DNA from: Corynebacterium maris DSM 45190
Lineage (GTDB): Bacteria > Actinomycetota > Actinomycetes > Mycobacteriales > Mycobacteriaceae
Assembly: GCF_000442645.1 (NCBI RefSeq)
Contig: NC_021915.1
Span: 1,922,001-1,986,000, forward strand
Direction: 5' to 3'
DNA length: 64,000 bases
A program made the position numbers and the translations under genes. Below are positions 26,494 through 35,891 of the stretch, piece after piece (position 1 is the first letter of the stretch; every line of letters starts with the position of its first letter). Under the pieces are notes generated by a model. That model saw only the letters and a program-made list of their open reading frames with translations. It did no database searches and had not been told where the DNA came from.

Positions 26494-27300
26494 ATGAGCA
26501 GCCCCTCCTCCGCCCTGCCCGTCAGCGCCACCCACGCCCCGCGGGACGGCGCCCCAGCACCCGCCCGGTCGTCGCGCCGGCGTAACCTCGCCGGACGTGT
26601 CGTCACGGTGGCCGCCGCCGTGGCCGTCGCCGTCGGCGCGGTCAGCCTCGGCGCGTGGGAGAGCACCCGCGAGCACGCCGTTGTCGACGCCAGGGACCCC
26701 GGCGCGGTCAACGCAGAACCGCCCCCGCCCCCGCCCCCGGCGGATCCTGCGCCGGTGCTCGCCCGGCTGAACCCGCAGTTCATCACGGGCGCCGAGGTCG
26801 CCCAGTCCCCCACCGGGCTGACGGTGACCGGCACGGTCCCGGAAGCTACGGTGGCCACGGAGAGCTCCACCCGGGCGCTGGCCGCGCACCTGAACACCTT
26901 GACGCGGGATGCCTGCGCCGACAGCGTCTCCGTGACCACCGCCGAGAACTTAAGGATCGACCTGTGGGGGTTCTGCTTCTCCGCGGTGCCGGACGAGGAG
27001 CTGGCCGACCTGCTGGTCTACGCGGTCGAGAGCGAGGCGACGCACATCGCGGTCGCCGAGAGCCCCTCCCCGAACTTCCAGCGCCACGCCACCTTGACGT
27101 GGATGCCAGCGTCGTCCGTGTCTTATGACCGGGCGCTGGACAGCTGGGAGGAGCTGACCAAGCCGGAGTCGCTGGGCTACATCGCCCTGGCCGCCCACGG
27201 CACGGGGCGCATGGGCGAATACATGGACTCCGCCGACGTCACCGCCGACGGGCTGATCTGGGGCTGGAACTCCACCTCCCCACGCCACCCGGTCGACTAA
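26494..27300 (+). CDS. Secreted or membrane-anchored protein with proline stretch
   Basis: 268 residues. A basic N-terminus precedes one membrane helix (VVTVAAAVAVAVGAVSLGAW), then a run of seven prolines and an extracytoplasmic domain with two cysteines. GLTVTGTVPEATVA resembles the start of a BON-like fold, but this is weak. TACACT lies 12 nt before the ATG. It converges with the trypsin-like protease and overlaps it by 4 nt. Function unknown. Confidence 0.65.
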   Translation: MSSPSSALPVSATHAPRDGAPAPARSSRRRNLAGRVVTVAAAVAVAVGAVSLGAWESTREHAVVDARDPGAVNAEPPPPPPPADPAPVLARLNPQFITGAEVAQSPTGLTVTGTVPEATVATESSTRALAAHLNTLTRDACADSVSVTTAENLRIDLWGFCFSAVPDEELADLLVYAVESEATHIAVAESPSPNFQRHATLTWMPASSVSYDRALDSWEELTKPESLGYIALAAHGTGRMGEYMDSADVTADGLIWGWNSTSPRHPVD

Positions 27301-28226
27301 GGCCGGGCGAGCAGCGCCTCCGGGACGACGTCGGAGAGGACGTCCACGATCGTCGGGGTCGGGGTGTACGACAGGGTCATGCCGGCGGCGGCCGGATCGG
27401 CGCAGTCCTCGACGGGTGCGCCGTCGGCGCGGGTGCCGGAGACCAGCCCCACGATGACGCGGCGGCCATCGACGGTGGCGGTGACGGGGCCGCCGCTGTC
27501 CCCGCGGGCGGCGCACAGCGCGGCGGTGCGGCCCTCTGTGACGGCGAAACCGCCGTCGTCGACGTGCAGCTGCTGACGCTCTTGCCCGCCCGCGACGCCG
27601 CAGGTGACGTCCGTGGTGCCGCCGATCTTGCACACCCGCTCGCCCTCGAGTCGGGCGGGCTCGCCCAACAGCAGGTCCGCTGGCTGGTCGGCGGAGCCGG
27701 CGAAAGTCATGGGGCGGGTGGAATCGGTGATCTCGATGAGCCCGACGTCGTGGTAGACGTCCGCGGTCAGCGTCAGGTCGGTGTAGATGACGCGGCCGAC
27801 CTCGGCGGCGAAGTCGGCCACGGTGCTGGCCGTGGTCGGCCACACCAAGTCACCGGCTTCCCCGCAATGCCCGGCCGTGACCGCGTAGGCGCGGCCCGTG
27901 GCGTCGGCGAAGCTGAAGGTCGCCGTGCATTCGGTGACGTTAAAGGGCACCCCGGGTGAGGGGTAGGCGTCGGTCAGGTGGAAGGTGGTGCCCGGCGCCC
28001 ACGGCCCGCCTTCTGCCACGGCGACGTCCGCGGCCGGCGTCGCCTCCCCCGGATCCAGCTCCGTCGCGGCCGACGCCCCGGCTCGGGGATCGGCCGCGTC
28101 CAGCCGCTCCGAGGTGTGGTTCAGCCCGGCCCACGCGGTGGCGGCGGCGAGCGCGCCGACGATCACGACGGCGCACAGCCACAGCGCCCACGAGACCGCC
28201 CGGCCGCGGTCACGCGTCGTCGTCAT
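27297..28226 (-). CDS. Exported trypsin-like serine protease (S1)
   Basis: 309-residue chymotrypsin-fold protease with one N-terminal membrane helix (WLCAVVIVGALAAATAWAGL) acting as signal or anchor. The triad is visible: His in VTAGHCG, Asp in YHDVGLIEI and Ser in AARGDSGGPV; cysteines around His and Ser suggest disulfides. The ATG at 28226 overlaps the preceding 48-codon gene, itself 2 nt after thrC, so the three may be co-transcribed. Natural substrate unknown. Confidence 0.82.
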   Translation of the reverse strand: MTTTRDRGRAVSWALWLCAVVIVGALAAATAWAGLNHTSERLDAADPRAGASAATELDPGEATPAADVAVAEGGPWAPGTTFHLTDAYPSPGVPFNVTECTATFSFADATGRAYAVTAGHCGEAGDLVWPTTASTVADFAAEVGRVIYTDLTLTADVYHDVGLIEITDSTRPMTFAGSADQPADLLLGEPARLEGERVCKIGGTTDVTCGVAGGQERQQLHVDDGGFAVTEGRTAALCAARGDSGGPVTATVDGRRVIVGLVSGTRADGAPVEDCADPAAAGMTLSYTPTPTIVDVLSDVVPEALLARP

Positions 28227-28356
28227 CACCCTCGACGGCGGCGTCGTCGTTGTCCTCCGCCTTATCCGCCTCGGCCTGAGCCTTCAGGTCGCGGACGAAT
28301 TTCTCGGGGTCGAACTCCGTGAAATACTCCGGCCCGCCGAAGAACTCCTGCCCCAT
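28210..28356 (-). CDS. 48-residue acidic small protein between thrC and the protease
   Basis: Starts MGQEFFGGPEYFTEFDPEKF and ends in an Asp/Glu-rich tail. It begins 2 nt after the thrC stop (TAG TC ATG) and overlaps the protease start by 17 nt. The organised N-terminal Phe/Pro/Gly segment and the tight packing argue for a real gene, but no family is recognised. Confidence 0.5.
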   Translation of the reverse strand: MGQEFFGGPEYFTEFDPEKFVRDLKAQAEADKAEDNDDAAVEGDDDDA

Positions 28357-28358
28357 GA

Positions 28359-29801
28359 CTAGACCTCCGTGCCCGCGATGGACTCGGCGATGAACGTCTT
28401 GACGGTCTCCGCGTCGTTCGGCAGCTCCGTCACGTGACGCTCGGCGTCCAGGATGCCGGCGAAACGCTCCGGCGTCTCCGGCGCCTGGCCGATGGCCTCG
28501 GCGATGGTCTCGGAGAACTTCACCGGCAGTGCGGTCTCCAGGCAGACGATCGGGCCGTCGACCCGGCCCGCCCACTCGCGGGCGGCCTTGACACCGTCGG
28601 CGGTGTGCGGGTCCATCAGGTAACCCAGCCGCTCGTGGGCGTCGCGGATCGTGTCCACCCGGTCGGCGTGGCTGGAGGTGGCGGACAGGAAGCCGTACTT
28701 CTGCGCGGCGTCGGGGAAAGCCTCGTCCTCGCTGAGCGAGAAACCGCCCGCGCGCACCTGCACCCCGAAGAACTCGGCGGTGCGCTCGGCGTCGCGGCCG
28801 ATAAGGTCGAAGACGAAGCGCTCGAAGTTCGAGGCGCGCGAGATGTCCATCGACGGGCTGGAGGTCTCCTGCGTCTCCGCGGAAGACCGCGGGCGATAGT
28901 CGCCGGTGCGGAAGAACTCGTCGAGGACGTCGTTTTCGTTGGTGGCCACGATCAGCTTGTCGATCGGCAGCCCCATCTGGCGGGCGATGTGACCGGCGCA
29001 AATGTCGCCGAAGTTGCCCGTGGGCACGCTGAAGGAGACCTGCTGGTCATTCGATTCGGTCACCTTGAGGTAGGAGGAGACGTAGTAGACGATCTGGGCC
29101 ATCAGGCGGGCCCAGTTGATGGAGTTCACGGCGCCAATCTTGTACCGCGCCTTGAAGTCCGCGTCCGCGTTGACGGCCTTGACCACGTCCTGGCAGTCGT
29201 CGAACACGCCGTCCAGGGCGATGTTGAACACGTTCGGATCATCCAGGCCGAACATCTGCGCCTGCTGGAACGGGGTCATGCGCCCGGCCGGGGTGAGCAT
29301 GAACACGCGGATGTTGTCGCGCCCGCGCATCGCGTACTCGGCCGCCGAGCCCGTGTCGCCGGAGGTGGCGCCGAGGATGTTCAGCTCCTCGCCGCGGCGG
29401 CCCAGCTCATACTCGAAGAGCTCGCCGAGCAGCTGCATCGCCATGTCCTTGAAGGCGGCCGTCGGCCCCTGCGAGAGGTGCCCGACGTACAGGCCGTCCT
29501 CCAGCTTCGTCACCGGCACGATTTCCTCGTGGTCGAAGACCGGGGTGCGGTAGGCGCGCTTGGCGATCGCCTCGATGTCGTCGGCCGGAATGTCGTCGAT
29601 GAACAACTTGAGAACTTCAGCGGCGATGACCGCGTAGCCCTGCTCCGCGAGGAGCGCACGCCACGTGTTCAACTCCGCCTCATTGATTTTCGGGTACTCG
29701 GCCGGAAGGTAAAGACCGCCGTCGGGGGCCAGGCCGCCGAGCAGGATGTCGGTGAACTTGGCCGGTGTGCGGTTGCTGTCGCGCGTCGAAATGTAATCCA
29801 C
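28359..29801 (-). CDS. thrC: Threonine synthase
   Basis: PLP enzyme that converts O-phosphohomoserine to threonine, the last step of threonine synthesis. 480 residues from the GTG at 29801 (reads DYISTRD, as in C. glutamicum ThrC). The PLP lysine is Lys118 in GPTAAFKDMAMQ; the phosphate-binding region is NILGATSGDTGSAAEYAM. A reading nine codons longer is less likely. Upstream TAAGGTGGAGG could hold either a ribosome site or a -10. hom and thrB are not in the window, as is usual in this genus. Confidence 0.95.
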   Translation of the reverse strand: MDYISTRDSNRTPAKFTDILLGGLAPDGGLYLPAEYPKINEAELNTWRALLAEQGYAVIAAEVLKLFIDDIPADDIEAIAKRAYRTPVFDHEEIVPVTKLEDGLYVGHLSQGPTAAFKDMAMQLLGELFEYELGRRGEELNILGATSGDTGSAAEYAMRGRDNIRVFMLTPAGRMTPFQQAQMFGLDDPNVFNIALDGVFDDCQDVVKAVNADADFKARYKIGAVNSINWARLMAQIVYYVSSYLKVTESNDQQVSFSVPTGNFGDICAGHIARQMGLPIDKLIVATNENDVLDEFFRTGDYRPRSSAETQETSSPSMDISRASNFERFVFDLIGRDAERTAEFFGVQVRAGGFSLSEDEAFPDAAQKYGFLSATSSHADRVDTIRDAHERLGYLMDPHTADGVKAAREWAGRVDGPIVCLETALPVKFSETIAEAIGQAPETPERFAGILDAERHVTELPNDAETVKTFIAESIAGTEV

Positions 29802-29860
29802 GCCCTCCACCTTATCCCTCCCGGGCACGGGTGTGCGATGCAGGGACTACGGTGTGATCT

Positions 29861-31207
29861 ATGGAAACTGGTGCCACAGACCCCCGGACCCGCCTCACTC
29901 GCAGGGCGGTCATCGTCTGGTCCGGCGCGGTGCTGTTCTACATCGTGGCGATCACCGGCCGCACCTCCTTCGGCGTCGCCGGCGTCCACGCCATCGAGCG
30001 TTTCGAGGTCGACGCCTCCCGCATCGCCGTGTTCACCGTCGTCCAGGTCGGCGTCTACGCCCTCGCCCAGATCCCGACGGGCCTGCTCATCGACCGTTTC
30101 GGACCCAAGCGCGTCCTGTTGACCGGCGCGCTGATCATGGCCGTCGGCCAAATGCTGCTCGGCTTCACCGACGTCTACTGGGTCGCACTGCTCGCCCGCG
30201 TACTGATCGGCGCGGGCGACGCCTCCGCCTTCCTGTCGGTCATGCGGATCCTTCCCTACTGGTTCCCGCTGCGCTGGACCCCGCTGTTCACCCAACTGAC
30301 CGCCAGCCTGGGGCAGCTCGGCCAGTTCATCTCGGCGGTGCCCTTTTTGGCGCTGCTCAATGCCCAAGGCTGGTCGACCGCCTTTATCTCGCTTGGCGCG
30401 GTGGGCATACTCGTCGCCCTGGCCGCCGGGGTGGCGGTCTCCGACAACCCCGACGCCGGATCCGACGGCGACCGGGACGACGCCACGGGCGACGACTCAG
30501 GCCCGGGTGAGGCGCAGACCGAGATCGAGGCGACCCGCTCCTTCTGGGAGAACCTCGCCTTCGTGCTGCGCCACCCCGTGTGTTGGCAGGCGTTTTTCAT
30601 CCACTACTCCAGCATGCTGTTCCAGATCATCTTCACCCTGTTGTGGGGCAGCCCCCTGATCCTGCTGGGCATGGGCATGGGCTCCGCGGAGGTCGGGCTG
30701 GTGCTGACGATCAACACCGTCACCAGCGTGCTCGCCGGCCCGGTGATGGGCTTCGTCTCCCAGCGCACCGGCCGCAACCGCGACATCGCCGCCTTCCTCT
30801 CCGCCCTGACCATCGGTCTCACCTGGATCGTGTTCTTCCTGCCCACCGAGCCGCGGGGGCTGGTGGCGCTGATCGTGGTGAACGTCATCATGGCGTTTTT
30901 CACCACCACCTCGAACTTCGGTTTCGACGGCGTGCGCGAAAGACTGCCCCGCACCTCGGTGGCCACCGGCACCGGCCTGGGCAACATGGGTGGATTCGTC
31001 GCCGCCATGATCGCCTCCCAGCTGGTCGGACTGCTGCTGGATTTCTCCTCCGACGGCCAGGCCTACGGCTGGGAAGACTTCCGCCTCGCCTGGGGCGCGG
31101 TCGTGGGCATGTGGGCCTTAGGCATGATCGGCAGCCTCGTCTCCCGTGCCGCGGTCAAACGCCGCGACCGCGGCACTCCGCCGATCAAGGTCGTCGACGA
31201 AGGGTAG
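29861..31207 (+). CDS. Major facilitator superfamily transporter
   Basis: 448-residue MFS carrier with 12 predicted helices. The inter-helix 2-3 loop motif is GLLIDRFGPKRVLLTG, typical of MFS, and the helix 4 motif ARVLIGAGDASAFLSVMRIL is present. A long charged loop separates the two six-helix halves. TACGGT lies 8 nt before the ATG (leaderless). It is divergent from thrC. Substrate unknown. Confidence 0.85.
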   Translation: METGATDPRTRLTRRAVIVWSGAVLFYIVAITGRTSFGVAGVHAIERFEVDASRIAVFTVVQVGVYALAQIPTGLLIDRFGPKRVLLTGALIMAVGQMLLGFTDVYWVALLARVLIGAGDASAFLSVMRILPYWFPLRWTPLFTQLTASLGQLGQFISAVPFLALLNAQGWSTAFISLGAVGILVALAAGVAVSDNPDAGSDGDRDDATGDDSGPGEAQTEIEATRSFWENLAFVLRHPVCWQAFFIHYSSMLFQIIFTLLWGSPLILLGMGMGSAEVGLVLTINTVTSVLAGPVMGFVSQRTGRNRDIAAFLSALTIGLTWIVFFLPTEPRGLVALIVVNVIMAFFTTTSNFGFDGVRERLPRTSVATGTGLGNMGGFVAAMIASQLVGLLLDFSSDGQAYGWEDFRLAWGAVVGMWALGMIGSLVSRAAVKRRDRGTPPIKVVDEG

Positions 31208-31214
31208 ACGCCGC

Positions 31215-31964
31215 TTATTCCACCAGGTACCGCGCCGTTCCCGCGGGATCGGCGAGGAATTCCCGGGTCGCGGCCACGGATTCGAGGTCCTCGAAAGACG
31301 TCGGCGTCAGGCCGGCCTCGTTGATTTCCACGATCTGGGCGCCCGGCACCGCCGGCAGGATGGGCGAGTGCGTGGCGATGACGAACTGCGCTCCCCTGCC
31401 CGCGGCATGGTGGATCTCAGCGAGCAAGGCCATCTGGCGGATGACGGACAAACCCGCCTCTGGCTCGTCCAACAGATAGATCCCCTCCCCGTGGACGTGT
31501 TCGGCGACTAAGTCGAGGATCGATTCGCCGTGGGAGCGCTGTTGCAACCGGGAACGCGGATCAAGCGTGTTGCGCCCGGCCTTCGCTGTCGCGTCGTCGG
31601 CGTCGCGGACCAGGTCGAAGTGCGTTTCAGAGCGGAGATAGAACCCGCGCAGGATCGGGGCGGCGGTGCGCACCACGAGTTGGCGGTGCAGCGCGGATTC
31701 GGTGCCGGTGCGCCGGGGCCTGCGGGTGGGGTCGAAGCCACCGAGGGGCCCGCCGGTGGCGTCGAAACCCAGGGCCAGCGCAAGGGCCTCCACGAGGGTG
31801 GATTTGCCGGCGCCGTTGTCGCCGACGAGGAAAGTCACGGGGGCACGCAGCTCGAGCGCGTTCAGGCGGGCAAGGTGGCGCACGGCCGGCAAGTGGAGCA
31901 GGTAGGGCTCGAGGACGTCCTCGAGGGGCGGATGGGAACGAAGACGCAGCGCGGTGACCAGCAT
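31215..31964 (-). CDS. AAA-type ATPase (ABC ATPase fold, COG3910-like)
   Basis: 249 residues: Walker A GDNGAGKST (residues 48-56), a signature-like SHGES, Walker B IYLLDEPEAGLS and the switch histidine in VIATHSP. It lacks a membrane partner, like the stand-alone predicted ATPases of COG3910 and unlike transporter subunits. GATAAT ends 7 nt before the ATG at 31964, so it is transcribed from within the end of the preceding gene without a leader. Its role is unknown; DNA repair or defence roles for such ATPases remain speculative here. Confidence 0.78.
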   Translation of the reverse strand: MLVTALRLRSHPPLEDVLEPYLLHLPAVRHLARLNALELRAPVTFLVGDNGAGKSTLVEALALALGFDATGGPLGGFDPTRRPRRTGTESALHRQLVVRTAAPILRGFYLRSETHFDLVRDADDATAKAGRNTLDPRSRLQQRSHGESILDLVAEHVHGEGIYLLDEPEAGLSVIRQMALLAEIHHAAGRGAQFVIATHSPILPAVPGAQIVEINEAGLTPTSFEDLESVAATREFLADPAGTARYLVE

Positions 31965-31972
31965 GGCCGCCA

Positions 31973-32209
31973 TTATCGCCCGTCCGGCCCCTTTTCGCGC
32001 AGATCCTCGATGAGTTCTGCGCCCAGGCCGACGCCCGGCGTGGCGGCGGCGGAGGCGGATGTGTCGGGCACGGGTGAGGTCAGGGAGTCGTTGGAGAGCG
32101 CGGCCACGCCTGCTCCGGCCAGCAACGGCAAAGCGGCGAGGCCGGCGGCGACAAAGGTGGCCAGCCGGTCGCGGCGGCGGGTGCGCGGGGTGCGGTCAGT
32201 GGTGTTCAC
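31973..32209 (-). CDS. Small membrane-anchored or secreted protein
   Basis: 78 residues: a basic N-terminus (TPRTRRRDR), one hydrophobic helix (FVAAGLAALPLLAGAGVAAL), and a Ser/Thr/Pro/Ala-rich tail. The GTG start has AAGGA upstream. Its 3' end contains the promoter hexamer of the following ATPase gene. No family recognised. Confidence 0.5.
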   Translation of the reverse strand: MNTTDRTPRTRRRDRLATFVAAGLAALPLLAGAGVAALSNDSLTSPVPDTSASAAATPGVGLGAELIEDLREKGPDGR

Positions 32210-32317
32210 GGTGGCGGGGTCCTTCCGGGGGTTGAGGTCCCGCCCAGCTTAAAAGCGCAGGCTAGGAACAGGCCGGTGCCACAATGGCAGCGCCCTGCGG
32301 GTTGTCTGGTGAAAGCT

Positions 32318-32683
32318 TCAGCGGCGGCGGGTGTCGTTCGGGCCGCCCTTGAGCAGTTCGGCGATCAGGCGCAGCGCGGCGTCGGAACCGGTGGTGACGG
32401 TGCTGCGCACCTGGTCGGAGATCTGGCCGGCGGCGTCGATGAACTCGTCGGTGTCTTCGCTGGCGCGCCGCGCGATCTTGTCGGCCTGCTGCTCGAGGGT
32501 GCTCGGGCCGGTGGTGGGTTCGTCGACGACGATGCTCAGGGTGACCTCGGAACGGTCGTCGCCTTCGGTGCGGACGGTGACGGCGGTGTCGTTGCCGGCG
32601 CCAGCCTGCTTGGCGGCTTCGACGATGGCGGCGAGGTCGGCGAAGGTGGCGTCGGTGAGGTTGACGGAAAGGTTCAGGGCCAT
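32318..32683 (-). CDS. Hypothetical protein
   Basis: 121-residue soluble protein beginning MALNLSVNLTDATFADL; acidic, Ala/Asp/Thr-rich, predicted alpha/beta start followed by helices, with a short basic C-terminus. GGAGC lies upstream of the ATG at 32683. No recognised family and no coupling to neighbours. It lies downstream of glnE but is separated from it by 127 nt. Confidence 0.55.
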   Translation of the reverse strand: MALNLSVNLTDATFADLAAIVEAAKQAGAGNDTAVTVRTEGDDRSEVTLSIVVDEPTTGPSTLEQQADKIARRASEDTDEFIDAAGQISDQVRSTVTTGSDAALRLIAELLKGGPNDTRRR

Positions 32684-32810
32684 GGGGATCAGCTCCAAAT
32701 ATGGTCGGGCGTGGGTACTTGTGCCCCCACGCTAACCGAGTCGGGGCACTGGTGGCCCGGGCTCCGGGCGAAAGTCAGGGTCTTTTCAGGGTCTTCCCGC
32801 AGTCCCGCGA

Positions 32811-35800
32811 CTAGGTGTATTCGTGGCTGGCGGGCTCGCCCCAGAAGATTTCCTCAACGACGTTGTGCGCCCGGCGGGTCATGCGCAGGTAGGTCTCCAG
32901 GAACTCGTGCGGCTGATCCGCGTCGTGCCCGGCGGCGCCGGCGACCTGCGCCAGTTGCGGGCCGGGTTGCGGCAGCTGGTCGTGGCGTTTGCCGCGCACG
33001 AGCACCAGCGCGTTGCGGGCGTTGGTGGCCATGAGCCAGGCGTCGCGCAGGATGCGGACCTTCTCGGCGGAGATGATGGCCGGGTCGTCGCGGTGCTCGA
33101 GGACGTCGAGGATCTCCAGGGTGGAGGTGTTGTGCAGCTCCGGGATCTCGTGGGCATGCATCATCGTCAACAGCTGCACGGTCCATTCGATGTCGGTGAG
33201 CCCGCCGCGGCCGAGTTTGGTGTGGGTGGTGCGGTCCGCGCCACGGGGCAGGCGTTCGTCGTCGATGCGGGCTTTCATGCGGCGGACTTCGCGCACTTGG
33301 TCCTCGCCGACGCCGGCGTCGGGATAGCGGAACGGGTCGACGGCGTGCAGGAAGGCGCGGCCGACGTCCGCGTCGCCGGCGACGTGGGCGGCGCGCAGCA
33401 ACGCCTGTAGCTCCCACGTGTCACCCCACTTGCGGTAGTAGCGGGCGTAGGAGGCGACGGTGCGCACCACCGGCCCGGAGCGGCCTTCGGGCCGTAGCCC
33501 CAAGTCGACTTCCAACGGCGGGTCGTTGGAGGGCTTGGCCAGGCGTCGGCGCAGGGATTCGACGATGCCGGAGGCCCAGCGCACGGCTTCGGAGTCTTCG
33601 ACGCCGTCGGCGGATTCGATGACGAACATGACGTCGGCGTCGGAGCCGTAGCCGAGTTCCTCGCCGCCGAGTCGGCCCATGCCGATCACGGAGATGCGGG
33701 CGGGTGGTTCCTCCCACTCGCCGTGGGCGAGGCTGTAGCGGATTTCGGCGCGCAGGGCGGCCTCGAGCACCGCGTTCCACACCAGCGACAGCTCCAGGCA
33801 CACCTGGTCGACGTCCATGAACCCGAGCAGGTCGGCGATGGCGATGCGCGCCAGCTCCGCCCGGCGCAGCGAGCGCGCGACGGACACGGCCCTGTTCGGG
33901 TCGGCGTAGCGCTTGGAGGCGGCGACCAGCGAGCGTGAGACCTGGTCCGGGGCGGGGTCCATCAGCTTCGGGCCGGTGGAGCCGTCGGACAACAGCTTGA
34001 CGACGTCCGGGGACGCGATGATCAGGTCCGAGGCATAGGGGCTGGTGCCGAGCACGAGCATGAGCCGTTCGGCCACCACCCCTTCGTCGCGCAGGGTGCG
34101 CAAAAACCACGTCTTGTCGAAGGCCGCCTCCGACAGTTTCCGGTAGTTGAGCAAGCCGGCGTCCGGATCCGCGGTATCGCCCAAAAACTCCAGGAGGCTC
34201 GGCAACAAGATGGCCTGCAGTTTCGCCTTGCGGGAGGTGCCGGACGCCAGGGCGGACAGGTGCTGAAACGCCCGGTCCGGGTGGCGGTAGCCCAGCGCGC
34301 CCAGTTGCAGCGTGGCGGCCTGCTTGGACAGCGCGAGTTCGTCGACGCTCATCGTGACCACGGAGTTCAGCAGCGGGCGGTAGAAGAGTTTGGCGTGCAG
34401 GTTGGCCACGGTGCGGCGGCGTTGGCGCAGGTCGCGCTCAAGTTCCTCGACGGCGGAGCGCTGCGCCGTGGCGGTGTAGCCGGTGGCGGCGGCCAGCCAG
34501 GCCCATTCGTAGTCGTCGTCCTCCGCGGGCAGCGCGTGGGTGCGCCGCAGTCGCTGCAGCTGCAGGCGGTGTTCCAGCAGGCGGAGGAATTCATAGGCGT
34601 CGATCAGGGCGGTGCCGTCCTCGCGGCCGATGTAGCCGCCGGTGACCAGCGCGCGCAGCGCTTCCGTGGTGGTGGTCACGCGCAGGGTCTCGTCGCTGCG
34701 GCCGTGGACCAGCTGGAGCAGCTGGACGGCGAACTCCACGTCGCGCAGCCCGCCGGCGCCGAGTTTGAGTTCGCGCCTTTGCATGTCGCCGGGCACGTTT
34801 TCCAGCACGCGACCACGCATGGCCTGGACGTCGTCGACGAAGGACTCGCGCTGCGAGGCGGTCCAGACCAGCGGGTCGACGATCGCCTTGTATTCGGCGC
34901 CCAAGGCCATGTCCCCGGTCATGGGGCGTGCCTTGAGCAGGGCCTGGAACTCCCAGGTCTCCGCCCAGCGCCGGTAGTAGGCGCGGTGGCTGTCGAGGGT
35001 GCGCACCAAGGCGCCGGAGCGGCCCTCCGGGCGCAGGTTCGGGTCGACCTCGAAGAAGCAGGCGGAGCTGAGTTTGTTGAATTCCGCGGCCAGGCGGTTC
35101 GCCCGTGGGGTGGCGGGCTCGGCGACGAAGATGACGTCGACGTCGGAGATGTAGTTCAGCTCCAGGGCGCCGCACTTGCCCATCGCGATGACCGCCAGGC
35201 TGGTGTCCGGGTCGGCGTCGCCGTAGACGGTGCGCACCGCCACGGCCAGCGCGGCGGTCAGCGCGGCGTCGGCCAGCGACGTCAGCAGGCGGGTGACCGT
35301 GGTGAAGTCCAGCTCCGGCTGCCCCGCCCCCACCCCGCGGCGGGCGGCGAAGGTGCCGGCCAGGTCGCAGGCGGCGATGCGCATGATCAGGGTGCGGTAG
35401 GTCAGCTGCAGCGCCAGCTTCGCCTTCCCGCCGCTGAGCCCGGCGCGGTAGGTGCCCGGGGCGCTCAAGTCGGCGGCGCCGTCGATGGGTTCGGCCTCGA
35501 CGCTGCGCAGCATCATGGCCATCATCTCGTGGGCTTCGGGGATGGGTTCGGCCAGTTCCACCCAGATCTCCGGGTTGGCGATGAGGTGGTCGCCCAGCAG
35601 GGTGGAGCCGCCGGAGAGTGCGAAGAGCCGCACGCGGAGCACGTCGTCGCGTCGCAGCGCGGCGTCGAGGTAGGCTGCGTCGTCGCCGAGGGCCGTCATC
35701 AGGCGCCGCAGGGTGTTTAAGGTCATGTCGGGGTCGCCGGCGCCGGCGAGGGTCCACAACAGTTCCACGGAGTCGTCGTTGGCCCACCCCAGCCATTCCA

Positions 35801-35870
35801 GGTCCTCGGCGGCGTGCGGGCCGGTCAGTCCCAGGGTGGCGGGCGACGGGACGGTGCGCTTGGCAACCAC
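32811..35870 (-). CDS. glnE: Bifunctional glutamine synthetase adenylyltransferase/deadenylase
   Basis: Controls glutamine synthetase by adding or removing AMP on its tyrosine (Tyr406 of GlnA here). 1019 residues with two nucleotidyltransferase domains: the N-terminal deadenylase with GKCGALELNYISDVDVIFV and the C-terminal adenylylase with GMGRLGGEELGYGSDADVMF, each giving the G-S/x-D-x-D metal motif. The GTG start has GAAGGA 7 nt upstream. It follows glnA2 by 21 nt, so they are co-transcribed. Confidence 0.95.
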   Translation of the reverse strand: MVAKRTVPSPATLGLTGPHAAEDLEWLGWANDDSVELLWTLAGAGDPDMTLNTLRRLMTALGDDAAYLDAALRRDDVLRVRLFALSGGSTLLGDHLIANPEIWVELAEPIPEAHEMMAMMLRSVEAEPIDGAADLSAPGTYRAGLSGGKAKLALQLTYRTLIMRIAACDLAGTFAARRGVGAGQPELDFTTVTRLLTSLADAALTAALAVAVRTVYGDADPDTSLAVIAMGKCGALELNYISDVDVIFVAEPATPRANRLAAEFNKLSSACFFEVDPNLRPEGRSGALVRTLDSHRAYYRRWAETWEFQALLKARPMTGDMALGAEYKAIVDPLVWTASQRESFVDDVQAMRGRVLENVPGDMQRRELKLGAGGLRDVEFAVQLLQLVHGRSDETLRVTTTTEALRALVTGGYIGREDGTALIDAYEFLRLLEHRLQLQRLRRTHALPAEDDDYEWAWLAAATGYTATAQRSAVEELERDLRQRRRTVANLHAKLFYRPLLNSVVTMSVDELALSKQAATLQLGALGYRHPDRAFQHLSALASGTSRKAKLQAILLPSLLEFLGDTADPDAGLLNYRKLSEAAFDKTWFLRTLRDEGVVAERLMLVLGTSPYASDLIIASPDVVKLLSDGSTGPKLMDPAPDQVSRSLVAASKRYADPNRAVSVARSLRRAELARIAIADLLGFMDVDQVCLELSLVWNAVLEAALRAEIRYSLAHGEWEEPPARISVIGMGRLGGEELGYGSDADVMFVIESADGVEDSEAVRWASGIVESLRRRLAKPSNDPPLEVDLGLRPEGRSGPVVRTVASYARYYRKWGDTWELQALLRAAHVAGDADVGRAFLHAVDPFRYPDAGVGEDQVREVRRMKARIDDERLPRGADRTTHTKLGRGGLTDIEWTVQLLTMMHAHEIPELHNTSTLEILDVLEHRDDPAIISAEKVRILRDAWLMATNARNALVLVRGKRHDQLPQPGPQLAQVAGAAGHDADQPHEFLETYLRMTRRAHNVVEEIFWGEPASHEYT

Positions 35871-35891
35871 TGCTGTTGTCCTTCTCTTCGA

